Assembly (NCBI GenBank): GCA_905233845.1
Contig: CAJOFH010000037.1
Coordinates: 1-52,448 of the forward strand
DNA from: an uncultured Muribaculaceae bacterium
GTDB taxonomy: Bacteria > Bacteroidota > Bacteroidia > Bacteroidales > Muribaculaceae
Direction: 5' to 3'
DNA: 52,448 bases
Below the pieces are notes generated by a model, which saw only the letters and a list, made by a program, of their open reading frames with translations, did no database searches and was not told where the DNA came from. This document shows, one piece after another, positions 1 to 8,196 of this stretch. Both the position numbers and the translations under genes were made by a program. Every line of letters begins with the position of its first letter. Position 1 is the first letter of the stretch.

Positions 1-40
1 CTGTTCTAACATAAATCCTAATGACCGATTCGGGTTTAAA
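1..40 (+). repeat. end of a dispersed foldback element, cut by the window edge
   Basis: These 40 bases match positions 10292-10330 with one substitution and one single-base indel. The shared core is TAATGACCGATTYGGGTTTA (20 bases). At 10 kb the same sequence forms the right arm of a 192-bp imperfect palindrome, so this copy is probably the right end of another one whose rest lies before the window. Seen directly; the mobile or regulatory nature is inference. Confidence 0.7.
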
Positions 41-371
41 ATTAATACTGGGGACAAAGGTAGATTGTGAAGAGATGGGAAACAAGGTTATTTTAACACT
101 TGGAAAGGAGGAGGGAAAAGGATACTTGCACTGAGGGGTGGTGCGAGTTGACAACTCGCAATACAGAACTTTCACTACGTTTCAATAATGTGGAATGGGG
201 CTGCGCTAAAAGTTAAGTGTCTAAAGATATTGTTTTTAATTTAATTGTTCTTAATTGTTTTACAAAAACTTCTAAAAACTAAAAACTATTTATTATCTTT
301 GCAGTTTGTAAGTGTAGAGCAGTGGTGCAGTTCGTTACTCAACTATTCCACTATTTTACTAGCAATAGATT
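41..371. other. intergenic region without a recognisable gene
   Basis: After the repeat end there is no convincing coding frame on either strand. It holds a short perfect palindrome at 143-159 (GCGAGTT, 3-base loop, AACTCGC) and, near its right end, a Bacteroidota-type -7 box. No tRNA or known riboswitch shape was recognised. Confidence 0.5.
294..301 (+). promoter_or_regulatory. -7 box TATCTTTG upstream of the DUF4199 gene
   Basis: TATCTTTG fits the Bacteroidota -7 consensus TAnnTTTG and is followed by GC. It lies about 70 bases before the ATG at 372. No TTG was found at the usual 19-21 base spacing, so the -33 part is weak. Confidence 0.5.
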
Positions 372-914
372 ATGGAGACACAGAAAAACGTATTTATCAA
401 GAGTGCCGAGCTGGGCGTGCCGTTTGGATGCATGCTGATAGTGGCATCGGTGTCAATGCTTTTTGGTGACAGAGTGCCGTTGTTGTCGGTGCTGGCATTG
501 ATTGTGGCAGTAATTGCGCCATTTGTGTTGTACTACTACCAGCGCAAACGCTACGTACAGAGCAACGGTTTTGCCACTTTCAGCGAATTGTGGACACTGG
601 GTATCTTCACCACTATTGGTGGCGCACTGATATGCGGATTGGTGACATATGTACTTATCGTATATCTGCGTCCAGACTATGTCTACGAACAGGCACAATT
701 TGTGGTCGATAACTATAAGCAGTTGCCTGGTGGTCGTGCTGATGAGTTTGTCGATATTATGAAGAAGGCTATCAAGAACAATCTGCTGCCCACCCCATTC
801 GACTATTGCGTTCAGATGTTTTGGCTCACTTCGAGCCTGGGCTGCGTGGGTGGTGCCATCACAGCACTGATAGCAAGCAAAATACCCTTGAAACAAGATA
901 ATAATCAGCAATAA
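372..914 (+). CDS. DUF4199-type integral membrane protein
   Basis: A 180-residue protein with hydrophobic segments at about residues 12-32, 36-53, 72-94 and 150-170, and a polar stretch of about 50 residues between the third and fourth. This arrangement, with the neighbouring glycosyltransferase 14 bases downstream, is what one sees for DUF4199 membrane proteins of Bacteroidota. The function is not known; pairing with a polyprenyl-type glycosyltransferase suggests a role in envelope glycan assembly, but that is inference. The start follows a -7 box at 294-301. Confidence 0.75.
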   Translation: METQKNVFIKSAELGVPFGCMLIVASVSMLFGDRVPLLSVLALIVAVIAPFVLYYYQRKRYVQSNGFATFSELWTLGIFTTIGGALICGLVTYVLIVYLRPDYVYEQAQFVVDNYKQLPGGRADEFVDIMKKAIKNNLLPTPFDYCVQMFWLTSSLGCVGGAITALIASKIPLKQDNNQQ

Positions 915-928
915 CAAAATAACAAGAT

Positions 929-1882
929 ATGGACATTTCGGTTGTAGTACCATTATATAATGAAGCAGAGTCGTTGCCTGAGTTGGCAGCGTGGATTGAG
1001 CGTGTGATGGACGATAATGGCTTCACCTACGAGGTACTGATGATTAATGACGGCAGTACCGACGACTCGTGGCGTGTTATCAAGGAGCTGAGCGAGCAAA
1101 ATCCGAACATCAAGGGTGTGTGCTTCCGTCGCAACTACGGCAAGTCTCCAGCCCTCTACACTGGCTTTGAGCGTGTGCAAGGCGACGTGGTAATCACAAT
1201 GGATGCCGACCTCCAGGACTCACCCGACGAGATTCCCGAGCTCTATCGCATGATAAAGGAAGACGGCTATGATTTGGTGAGCGGATGGAAGCAGAAACGC
1301 TACGACCCACTCTCGAAGACTCTGCCCACCAAACTCTTTAACGCCACCGCTCGCAAGGTGAGTGGCATCAAGAACCTGCATGACTTCAACTGCGGTCTCA
1401 AGGCCTATCGACGCGATGTTGTGAAACACATCGAGGTCTATGGCGACATGCACCGGTACATCCCTTATCTTGCCAAGAATGCTGGTTTCGACAAGATTGG
1501 TGAAAAGGTAGTTCACCATCAGGCACGCAAGTATGGCAAGTCGAAATTTGGCCTTGACCGTTTTGTCAACGGCTACCTTGACTTGATGACGCTGTGGTTC
1601 CAGTCGAAGTTTGGTGTCAAACCAATGCATTTCTTTGGTTTACTTGGCAGCTTGATGTTCTTCATCGGTCTTATCGCCGTGATTGCCGTGGGTGCCATCA
1701 AACTCTATAACATGCATGCAGGAAATCACTATATTCTGGTGACCGACTCTCCTTATTTCTACCTTGCTCTGACCTGCATGATACTGGGGACGCAGCTGTT
1801 CCTGACTGGTTTTTTGGGCGAACTCATAGCCCGCAACTCGGCAGGGCGCAACCACTATGAGATAGAAGAAGAAATTAAGTAA
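929..1882 (+). CDS. family 2 glycosyltransferase, DPM1/GtrB-like, membrane anchored
   Basis: A 317-residue enzyme with an N-terminal GT-A fold: VVVPLYNEAESL at residue 5 onwards, NDGSTDDSW, and the metal-binding DADLQD motif. The acceptor region contains FNCGLKAYRR. Two hydrophobic helices at about 235-260 and 275-300 anchor it in the inner membrane. Enzymes of this shape move a sugar from a nucleotide donor to polyprenyl phosphate on the cytoplasmic face; the sugar cannot be read from the sequence. It follows the DUF4199 gene by 14 bases and probably shares its transcript. Confidence 0.9.
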   Translation: MDISVVVPLYNEAESLPELAAWIERVMDDNGFTYEVLMINDGSTDDSWRVIKELSEQNPNIKGVCFRRNYGKSPALYTGFERVQGDVVITMDADLQDSPDEIPELYRMIKEDGYDLVSGWKQKRYDPLSKTLPTKLFNATARKVSGIKNLHDFNCGLKAYRRDVVKHIEVYGDMHRYIPYLAKNAGFDKIGEKVVHHQARKYGKSKFGLDRFVNGYLDLMTLWFQSKFGVKPMHFFGLLGSLMFFIGLIAVIAVGAIKLYNMHAGNHYILVTDSPYFYLALTCMILGTQLFLTGFLGELIARNSAGRNHYEIEEEIK

Positions 1883-1905
1883 TTCTTGGTTTTTGGTTCT
1901 TGACA

Positions 1906-2379
1906 GTGGAGAAGTTGATTAAAATAGCGATAATGTCAGTAGTGGTGTATGCTTTAATATGCATTACTTCGTGCAACAACGATAACTGCTCAGGCAACAG
2001 TAGTGGCATACCGCTGGCTGCTTTTATGAACGGTGACAACGCTGTCACTATCAATAACTTGACGGTATATGGCATTGATGCTCCTAACGATAGTGCAATC
2101 ATACGCCAGACGAGCGCCAATCAGGTTTATCTGCCTCTGCGCATCACCACCACGACATGCCAATATGTGATGGACTACAACACCGAGGGCGTTGATAACG
2201 ATACTATTACACTAAACTACGACATCATCCCCTATTTTGAGTCGCGTGAGTGTGGCGCAATGTATAACTTCAACATCACCTCATGGGATTATACCAAAAA
2301 CGCTATTGACTCTGTTACAATCCCCGATCCCTTGATTACTAACAGCGATGTGGTGACCATTAAAATCTATGTGAGATGA
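1906..2379 (+). CDS. DUF6452-like lipoprotein
   Basis: About 157 residues with a short hydrophobic N-terminus ending in TSC, a likely lipoprotein signal, followed by a beta-rich extracytoplasmic region with conserved-looking cysteines (TTTCQYV, SRECGAMYNF). The length and the downstream barrel gene match the DUF6452-DUF6048 pair common in Bacteroidota. The start is uncertain: TTG at 1900, GTG at 1906 and ATG at 1933 are all in frame; GTG keeps positively charged residues before the signal helix. The stop overlaps the next start as ATGA. Function unknown. Confidence 0.7.
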   Translation: MEKLIKIAIMSVVVYALICITSCNNDNCSGNSSGIPLAAFMNGDNAVTINNLTVYGIDAPNDSAIIRQTSANQVYLPLRITTTTCQYVMDYNTEGVDNDTITLNYDIIPYFESRECGAMYNFNITSWDYTKNAIDSVTIPDPLITNSDVVTIKIYVR

Positions 2380-3341
2380 CGACAACAAGATTACATAGAA
2401 TAATCGTGTTACTGCTGGCATTACTGGTGACAATGCCGCTGATGGCGCAAGAGCTTGTAACACAGGACTCGGTAGCACAAGGTCTACAGCGCAAGGTCAC
2501 TCCAGTGAAGCCTTCAACCAACAAGGTGCTCACACCACCTAAAGGTACTGATGAAAAAATTATCCAGCAGTACCTAACTGGCGACACCGCTCAGGCAAGG
2601 GCCCAAGAACGCAAGGACTCGTTGGCAAAGATTTATCCACACTATCCCACGCTTACTGAATTGTCGCTGGGACTAAATTTTGGTGATGCCTTGTTGATGA
2701 TTTTTGGGCAGAAGTATTCGTCGTTCGACATCTCAGCAACGCTCAATATGTTAAACCGCTTCCAACCAGTGCTGACAGTGGGATTGGGGCGTGCCAAAGA
2801 GACTCCCGATGACATGAACTTCACTTATAAAGGTAATCTTTCGCCTTATTTCAAACTTGGAGCGAATTATAATTTACTCTTCAAGAAAGAGCCGCAATAT
2901 CAACTCTATGTTGGCGTGAGATTGGGATTTAGCTCTTTCAAATATGACATCACCGATGTCACCATCAACAATCCCTATTGGGGAGAGAATAATGTCAACT
3001 ATGAGCTTAAGGGAGTGAGTGGTAACGCCCTGTGGGGTGAGTTCCTGGCTGGTTTGAAAGTGGGGCTAACAACCAACTGGGCATTGGGATGGGATGTGAG
3101 ATTCCATGGCTTGTTCAAGGAAAAGAAAAATGACAGTGGCAATCCATGGTACATTCCTGGCTACGGCACCCGCAACGGCAAGTGGGCGTTCGGCATTTCG
3201 CTCTATTACACCATCCCGCTCAACCACGACCGATGGCCAGTGAAAGACGACAAGAAGAAAGAGAAAAAGGACGACAAGAATAGCGATAAAAATCCTCCCT
3301 CTCAACATGATAAACGACCCCAACTTCAACGAGATAAATAA
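2376..3341 (+). CDS. DUF6048-like outer-membrane beta-barrel protein
   Basis: A 321-residue exported protein with a signal peptide ending near MAQE (residue 26). Residues 95-290 alternate hydrophobic and polar positions with aromatic girdles, as in an outer-membrane barrel, and this half resembles DUF6048. The C-terminus is an unusual Lys/Asp/Asn-rich tail (residues 290-321) after the last strand. It overlaps the upstream lipoprotein gene by 4 bases and the downstream LOG gene by 35. The tail may be an artefact of this overlap or a periplasmic extension. Function not known. Confidence 0.75.
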   Translation: MTTTRLHRIIVLLLALLVTMPLMAQELVTQDSVAQGLQRKVTPVKPSTNKVLTPPKGTDEKIIQQYLTGDTAQARAQERKDSLAKIYPHYPTLTELSLGLNFGDALLMIFGQKYSSFDISATLNMLNRFQPVLTVGLGRAKETPDDMNFTYKGNLSPYFKLGANYNLLFKKEPQYQLYVGVRLGFSSFKYDITDVTINNPYWGENNVNYELKGVSGNALWGEFLAGLKVGLTTNWALGWDVRFHGLFKEKKNDSGNPWYIPGYGTRNGKWAFGISLYYTIPLNHDRWPVKDDKKKEKKDDKNSDKNPPSQHDKRPQLQRDK

Positions 3342-4281
3342 CATCGTGGCATACTTGCGACGGGTGCCATTTCACATTGCCCCTAAGTGCCTCTATGATG
3401 GTCATAGCCTTTATCAAGGATATGTGCTTGGCGATGATGATAGTCTCAAGTCGTGTTTCGACAGCTTGGTCTACAAGCATTTTCTTGATAAGGGAAAGAT
3501 TACCAACGCTGTTGAGGAGTCGTTGGCAAGGGCGCTTCATGATCATGCCATGCACACCGCGTTGAAAGATTTCTTCAAGGAGCATGACAGTCGCTGCTGC
3601 GTGGGTGTTATGGGTGGCCATGCTCTCACGCGAGAGGACGAGATGTATCGCACGATTGTTATCCTTAGCAAGCAGCTCACCGAGAACGGTTTCTTCATGA
3701 TTAGCGGTGGAGGACCTGGAGCTATGGAAGCCACACACTTGGGCGCATGGATGGCAGGACGAAGCATGGAGGAGATCGACGACGCATTGAGCACGCTTGC
3801 TCAGTCGCCCACCTTCAATGATGGTCAATGGATCAACACAGCTTTCCAAGTCATGGAAAAGTATCCTCAATCGCAGTATGTGAGTTTGGGAATCCCCACG
3901 TGGCTTTATGGGCATGAGCCTTCAACTCCATTGGCGACACACATCGCCAAATTCTTTGAGAACAGCATCCGTGAGGACAGCATTCTCACCTTAGCATACG
4001 GTGGTATTATATATGCTCCTGGCAGTGCAGGAACAATGCAAGAAATCTTTCAAGAGGCAGTACAAAACCACTACCTGTCGTTTGGTTTCTCAAGCCCAAT
4101 GATATTTCTCGGCAAGAAATTCTGGACCGAAGAAATGCCCGCCTATCCATTGCTCGAAGGTCTAATGGAGACGGGCAAATATAAGAATCTAAGATTAACT
4201 CTGACCGACGATTCAGATGAAGTAGTAAAAACACTTCAGGATTTCAGACAAGAACTGTTTGCTTCTTCTGATAACACCTAA
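3307..4281 (+). CDS. LOG-family Rossmann nucleotide-binding protein, possible nucleotide 5'-monophosphate nucleosidase
   Basis: A 324-residue cytoplasmic protein. The phosphate-binding loop appears as ISGGGPGAMEA near residue 137, and a second motif PGSAGTMQEI near residue 239 corresponds to the family's PGGxGTxxE, with Ser in place of the second Gly. LOG and PpnN-type enzymes cleave purine or pyrimidine monophosphates to base and ribose 5-phosphate; which substrate applies here cannot be told. The ATG lies 35 bases inside the upstream gene, and starting there preserves a compact N-terminal segment (NEINNIVAYLRR). Confidence 0.75.
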   Translation: MINDPNFNEINNIVAYLRRVPFHIAPKCLYDGHSLYQGYVLGDDDSLKSCFDSLVYKHFLDKGKITNAVEESLARALHDHAMHTALKDFFKEHDSRCCVGVMGGHALTREDEMYRTIVILSKQLTENGFFMISGGGPGAMEATHLGAWMAGRSMEEIDDALSTLAQSPTFNDGQWINTAFQVMEKYPQSQYVSLGIPTWLYGHEPSTPLATHIAKFFENSIREDSILTLAYGGIIYAPGSAGTMQEIFQEAVQNHYLSFGFSSPMIFLGKKFWTEEMPAYPLLEGLMETGKYKNLRLTLTDDSDEVVKTLQDFRQELFASSDNT

Positions 4282-4295
4282 AACTTCCGCCGGGT

Positions 4296-4315
4296 TAATG
4301 ACCATTTCGGATTTA
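4296..4315 (+). repeat. diverged copy of the foldback-element end motif
   Basis: TAATGACC followed by ATTTCGGATTTA resembles the element core TAATGACCGATTCGGGTTTA with a few substitutions. It fills most of the 31-base gap between two convergent stop codons (4281 and 4313). The low identity makes this copy tentative. Confidence 0.4.
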
Positions 4316-5269
4316 TTGCAGACTTGCTAAAGCTTGCTCATATTCCACTACCAATCGTTGCATTACTGTCTCGACGGGCTCAATGTCTTTGCCCTTGAGC
4401 AGCGATGCCACTTGGCCAATCTCGAGCTCGCCATTGTCGATGTCACCATCAAAAATGCCAATCTTGGTCTTGCCAACACCAATGATGTCGAGAAGCTCCT
4501 CCGAGCTGGCGCCACGATTCTCGGCCTCCTCGATAGCGTCATAAAAACCGCCTTTCACCAAGCGGGTAGGAGAGAGTTTGCGCAGCAACAATTTTGTGTC
4601 GCCCTCGTTGAGGTCAAGGCAGCGACGCTTGAAAGCCTCATGAGCACCACTCTCTTGAGTGAGGGCAAACAAAGTGCCAATCTGCACTCCCTCGGCTCCC
4701 AGCACTTGTGCGGCAAGTATCGCTTCGCCACTGGCGATGCCTCCAGCCGCTATCAATGGCAGTTTTGTGGCTTTGCGTGCCGCAGGAATCAGGCACATTG
4801 TGGTTGTCTCTTCTTTGCCGTTGTGACCGCCAGCCTCAAAGCCCTCGGCTACCACTGCGTCGACACCAGCCTCCTCGCACTTGCGCGCAAATGCTGACGA
4901 AGACACCACATGGGCGACTTTTATGCCGCGTTCATGTAGCCACGCGGTCCACTTCTTGGGACTGCCAGCGCTGGTGAAAACCACAGGAACATGCTCCTCG
5001 GCTATCACTTCCATTATCTCGGCAACGTTGGGTTTCATCAAAGGAACGTTCACGCCAAAAGGCCTTTGCTCTTCATCTTCTTCGGTAGCCTCTCGGCATT
5101 GCGTGATGTGCTCACGCAGTACCTCGGGTGTCATCGAGCCGGCTCCAATCAGTCCCAGTCCTCCAGCGTTGCTCACTGCCGCCGCCAGTTTCCAACCACT
5201 GCACCACACCATGCCACCTGCTATGATGGGGTATTCTATCCCAAAGAGTTTGGTTATTCTGCTTCTCAT
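4313..5269 (-). CDS. nitronate monooxygenase / enoyl-ACP reductase (FabK)-like flavoprotein
   Basis: A 318-residue TIM-barrel FMN enzyme. Recognisable are the N-terminal loop ITKLFGIEYPIIAGGM, the NAGGLGLIGAG motif, the EGFEAGGHNG motif that holds the FMN phosphate, and AAGGIASG near residue 175. These are shared by nitronate monooxygenases and by FabK, which reduces enoyl-ACP in fatty acid synthesis; the two cannot be separated by eye. The gene stands alone on the minus strand, convergent with the LOG gene, with a -7 box TATCTTTG at 5299-5306. Confidence 0.85.
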   Translation of the reverse strand: MRSRITKLFGIEYPIIAGGMVWCSGWKLAAAVSNAGGLGLIGAGSMTPEVLREHITQCREATEEDEEQRPFGVNVPLMKPNVAEIMEVIAEEHVPVVFTSAGSPKKWTAWLHERGIKVAHVVSSSAFARKCEEAGVDAVVAEGFEAGGHNGKEETTTMCLIPAARKATKLPLIAAGGIASGEAILAAQVLGAEGVQIGTLFALTQESGAHEAFKRRCLDLNEGDTKLLLRKLSPTRLVKGGFYDAIEEAENRGASSEELLDIIGVGKTKIGIFDGDIDNGELEIGQVASLLKGKDIEPVETVMQRLVVEYEQALASLQ

Positions 5270-5298
5270 ACCTGTGTCGTTTTATTATTATTCGACCT

Positions 5299-5306
5299 CA
5301 AAGATA
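5299..5306 (-). promoter_or_regulatory. -7 box TATCTTTG for the flavoprotein gene
   Basis: Read on the minus strand this is TATCTTTG, fitting TAnnTTTG, about 30 bases before the start codon at 5269. The upstream sequence is AT-rich without a clear TTG at the expected spacing. Confidence 0.5.
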
Positions 5307-5367
5307 AGCATTTTTTTGAAATATTGATGTCATTGAGATGGTTTTGTTGATGTAGTTGTGGTTTTTT

Positions 5368-5398
5368 TTGCCGATGTTGAAGAATAATACTATTTTTG
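5368..5398 (+). promoter_or_regulatory. Bacteroidota-type promoter (TTG, 20 bases, TATTTTTG)
   Basis: TTG at 5368-5370 and TATTTTTG at 5391-5398 are separated by exactly 20 bases, matching the -33/-7 pattern of the Bacteroidota primary sigma factor. The start codon of the acyltransferase follows at 5426. Confidence 0.65.
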
Positions 5399-5425
5399 TG
5401 CGCTTTTTCTCAAAGATAGCATCTA

Positions 5426-6445
5426 ATGACAAAACTTGATGAGAACAGATTATATTGGATTGACCTCATACGCTCGTTTGCGTGTGTGTGCGTTGTCCTG
5501 TCTCACTCTATAGTCAAGGGCGGCACTGTTGGAGGCATTGTGGTGAACCCTGTGTATTATGCTGTGAGAGGAGGTGCGTCTATTCTCTTTTTCATGATTT
5601 CAGGTGCTTTGGTTCTTTATAAACCCAAGCCGTTTGTTCCATTTGTCAAGCAACGCTTCATGCGTGTGATGCTTCCCATGTTCATTTGGACCGTTGTTGT
5701 ATTGCTAATAGGATGTTGCACGGGTGCCAAGCAGTGGTCGCAGCTTCCCACTATGCTCATGCTCATGCCATTCAAGCCTCAGTTTGGCACCTACTGGTTC
5801 ATCTATGTGATTTTTGGTATCTATCTGTTAGTGCCCATGCTCGCTACCTGGTTTGAGAAGTGCTCTCAACGTGATGTGCTATTATTGCTGATGGCGGGTG
5901 CATTTGTTGCCACTGTGCCCTATTTGTCATTGATAAATAAGGACTTTTCTCAGGCTGTCACCAGTGCCAATGGTTCGTTTTATTACTTTGGTGGCTATTT
6001 GTGGATTGTGGTTGCAGGATATTATTTGCGCAAGTATGTCAACATCTCCAAATTCAAGTGGTGGTACTTGTTAATAGTGGTTGTGATAGTAGCCTTGCCA
6101 TTCTTGCTGCTGTGGGCTGGTGCTCCACTCAAGATAGTGAAAAAGCACAGTACAATTAACCTGATTCTGTTGTGTTGCTGTTACTTTGTGGCACTTAAGC
6201 ACGTCAAGCTTTCTCCTCGCATGAAGCTCATAGTCTATGACTTCGCACAGCATAGTTTTGGAATCTATCTTGTGCATCAGCTTGTGATAAATTACATGAT
6301 TATGCCGCTCTTGAAAGAGCGGCTGATAGGAATGCATTATGGTGTCACAATTCCAATTGTTTCAATTTTAGCTATCGTGGTGAGCTATTTGATTGTTCAT
6401 CTTTTGTCCAAGCTCCCTTACAGTAAATATTATGCGGGTTTCTGA
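5426..6445 (+). CDS. acyltransferase family 3 membrane protein
   Basis: A 339-residue polytopic protein with about ten membrane helices. It begins with the family's usual pattern: WIDLIRSFACVCVVLSHS near residue 11, where the Arg and His are the conserved catalytic-type residues, followed by SILFFMISGAL near residue 50. Such proteins transfer acetyl or other acyl groups to sugars of exopolysaccharide, LPS or peptidoglycan at the membrane; the acceptor is unknown. The gene is monocistronic, with its own promoter at 5368-5398, and converges on the M15 peptidase gene. Confidence 0.85.
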   Translation: MTKLDENRLYWIDLIRSFACVCVVLSHSIVKGGTVGGIVVNPVYYAVRGGASILFFMISGALVLYKPKPFVPFVKQRFMRVMLPMFIWTVVVLLIGCCTGAKQWSQLPTMLMLMPFKPQFGTYWFIYVIFGIYLLVPMLATWFEKCSQRDVLLLLMAGAFVATVPYLSLINKDFSQAVTSANGSFYYFGGYLWIVVAGYYLRKYVNISKFKWWYLLIVVVIVALPFLLLWAGAPLKIVKKHSTINLILLCCCYFVALKHVKLSPRMKLIVYDFAQHSFGIYLVHQLVINYMIMPLLKERLIGMHYGVTIPIVSILAIVVSYLIVHLLSKLPYSKYYAGF

Positions 6446-6485
6446 TGTTTAATCAGAATTCAAGACATTGTTTGGTGTTCTGATT

Positions 6486-7250
6486 CTATTGAATTCCTTT
6501 CCATTCAAAATGCTGGTAGTCTTTGCATGATTTCCAGTCGCCTCCCCATCTGAATCCGTGACTTGTGAATAGCTCGTAGGCGAGGTCGTTGTCGTCAATC
6601 TTGTAGCTGAATTCTTTGCTGCGATTAACGTATGGCGTGGCTGTAGAAGGCTGGACTTCCGTGCTGCCGTCTTTTCGAGATTTATAATAAGGATTGTATA
6701 GCGGATTCAAGTCGACAGCAAGTCCTCGAGCATGTTTCGACATGACTTTCGTGCCTTTCACTGTGCGCGGGCAATAGCATGATGTGTTGTTGGCTTGCAT
6801 CTGCGCCTCATCATCGTTGCCAAACAGGTGAGGAAGCACCATGCGTTGGATAGGATATTTTGCGTTGTAGAGTTCCTTGAAAATCTGCACTAACGTGTCG
6901 GCGATGATGCGGTTGCAAATCAATTCTCCGATATGAGTTTTCTTGTCGAGGTCCCAATGAAGAACCTTGATATGGCGCAAGTCGTCTCTTTTGACTACTG
7001 AACCTGTTTGCATCTTGCTCCATAGCGAGTCGCTCACCTTAGTGACAACAAAACACTTGTCAATCTCAGAGGCATTGACTTGCTCACTTGTTTCCGTTGT
7101 GCCTGCTTTTCTGTCGGTTGATGGAATTGTGTCGACATTCACGACCTTTGAAGAGCTTGCCGCTTCGCTGTTATACTTCTCGCTATGGCACGATGCGAGA
7201 GCTAAGATGGCAATCACAGCAAGAAACAGTATGAGATGTTTTGTGCGCAT
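6486..7250 (-). CDS. secreted M15-family (VanY/endolysin-like) peptidase, lipoprotein
   Basis: A 254-residue exported protein starting MRTKHLILFLAVIAILAL and ending its signal at ASC, a lipobox. The metal-binding core is visible as SKHARGLAVDL (SxHxxGxAxD) and WGGDWKSCKDYQHFEW, giving His-Asp-His ligands as in M15C D,L- or D,D-peptidases that cut peptidoglycan stem peptides. A longer frame exists to 7364, but the ATG at 7250 gives a clean lipoprotein signal. A TAAATTTG box lies at 7279-7272 on this strand. Confidence 0.85.
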   Translation of the reverse strand: MRTKHLILFLAVIAILALASCHSEKYNSEAASSSKVVNVDTIPSTDRKAGTTETSEQVNASEIDKCFVVTKVSDSLWSKMQTGSVVKRDDLRHIKVLHWDLDKKTHIGELICNRIIADTLVQIFKELYNAKYPIQRMVLPHLFGNDDEAQMQANNTSCYCPRTVKGTKVMSKHARGLAVDLNPLYNPYYKSRKDGSTEVQPSTATPYVNRSKEFSYKIDDNDLAYELFTSHGFRWGGDWKSCKDYQHFEWKGIQ

Positions 7251-7374
7251 AGTGCTTTGTTTTTGATGTTTCAAATTTAGGCAAAAACGTAGAAAAAGTT
7301 GGGGATGAGAGCGAAAAAAATGACATTTAACCTTGTTTGTGTTTCTTGGGCAAAATTGTGGCACATTTCCGTTG

Positions 7375-7382
7375 TAATTTTG
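7375..7382 (+). promoter_or_regulatory. -7 box TAATTTTG for the 97-residue protein gene
   Basis: TAATTTTG fits TAnnTTTG and lies 33 bases before the ATG. It is followed by GC as is common at these sites. No TTG at ideal spacing. Confidence 0.55.
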
Positions 7383-7415
7383 CAGTGTAAAAACAAAAAT
7401 AAGGAGGACATTATT

Positions 7416-7709
7416 ATGAGTAACACAAAAACAACACTATTGACCAGCGACCAGATTTTCGCTACACTCGAAGTGGGTGGCAAAGTGATGGCAAGCGTCA
7501 ACAAGACAAACTTCTCGAGCATTGAGGACGTTGTGAGGTTTATCAGTGCAATGGCTGGCAAGTTCATGGGGCTCGCACGACTCAACATCCGCAACAAAAC
7601 ACAGGGCTGGACAATGAACATGGCACTTGCAAACCGTCAGGCGCAACCTCGCCTTGCACACGGTTTCGCCCAGTCCACCCAATACCGCCAAGCTTCATTG
7701 TTTACCTAA
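7416..7709 (+). CDS. small protein of unknown function (97 residues)
   Basis: Not recognised. The start is set by a strong Shine-Dalgarno sequence, AAGGAGG, which is unusual in this genome's context, ten bases before the ATG at 7416. The protein has no signal peptide or membrane helix. Residues 1-70 look like a compact alpha/beta domain (DQIFATLEVGGKVMASV, then a helix around DVVRFISAMAGKF), followed by a basic, Gln-rich tail. It is an isolated transcription unit between its own promoter (7375) and a strong terminator (7840-7873), so it is probably a real and well expressed gene. Confidence 0.65.
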   Translation: MSNTKTTLLTSDQIFATLEVGGKVMASVNKTNFSSIEDVVRFISAMAGKFMGLARLNIRNKTQGWTMNMALANRQAQPRLAHGFAQSTQYRQASLFT

Positions 7710-7839
7710 AGAAATCACCTTGAATCTAATACACTGAAAACACTATTATTGACTTTCATGCATGGCAATGTTCAAGCAAGCTTGACGCTGCTCTTGCTAA
7801 ATCGCATTTTTCGTTTTATTTGTTTGACTTCAGCACGAG

Positions 7840-7873
7840 AGAATCCCCCATGTGAATGGCGGATTCTTTTTTC
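7840..7873 (+). terminator. intrinsic terminator
   Basis: AGAATCC pairs with GGATTCT, with CCA/TGG pairing inside and a six-base loop, and is followed directly by a run of T. It ends the transcript of the 97-residue protein gene, about 130 bases after its stop codon. Confidence 0.75.
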
Positions 7874-7960
7874 GGTCTTAATGCATTTTTAAAACTTAAA
7901 AATCTATTATCGATTTGTGATAAATGTCTAAAAATATTCGGAAAATAGAGGATTATTCTA

Positions 7961-7968
7961 TATATTTG
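7961..7968 (+). promoter_or_regulatory. -7 box TATATTTG upstream of the LRR-dockerin gene
   Basis: TATATTTGC is a very good match to the Bacteroidota -7 consensus. It is about 230 bases before the start codon, implying a long 5' leader. Confidence 0.55.
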
Positions 7969-8196
7969 CAATTTAAATTTGTCTTAATTGATGAATTTGA
8001 ATGTAGATATACCAAGCAGTGTTATCAATGAGCTGCGTAACTCATTGAGGTTTAATGTTTTGTGCTTTTGTAATACAAAACAGTCAATATCGTGTTTTTT
8101 GTAAGGTACCTTTCGCCCATCATGGTTGGAGTGTGCCGATTTTGTTGTGTAATAGACTGAATTAACTGAAATACTAACTTATTAAATCTTAAAGTT

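Larger units (their letters stand above)
7710..8196. other. 487-base intergenic region with terminator, promoter and long leader
   Basis: The region holds a terminator hairpin (7840-7873), a -7 box (7961-7968) and about 220 bases of leader before the LRR gene. A 37-codon frame (7991-8104, beginning MNLNVDIPSSVI) lies in the leader; it has no clear ribosome binding site and may be chance. Nothing else was recognised. Confidence 0.5.

Noticed and set aside
453-953. Minus-strand frame of 166 codons opposite the DUF4199 gene
   Set aside because: It has low-complexity shadow composition (poly-Gln, His-rich), and the opposite strand carries a clear membrane protein with a promoter.
7991-8104. 37-codon frame in the LRR gene leader as a leader-peptide gene
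   Set aside because: No ribosome binding site and no regulatory codon pattern; kept only as a note in the intergenic entry.
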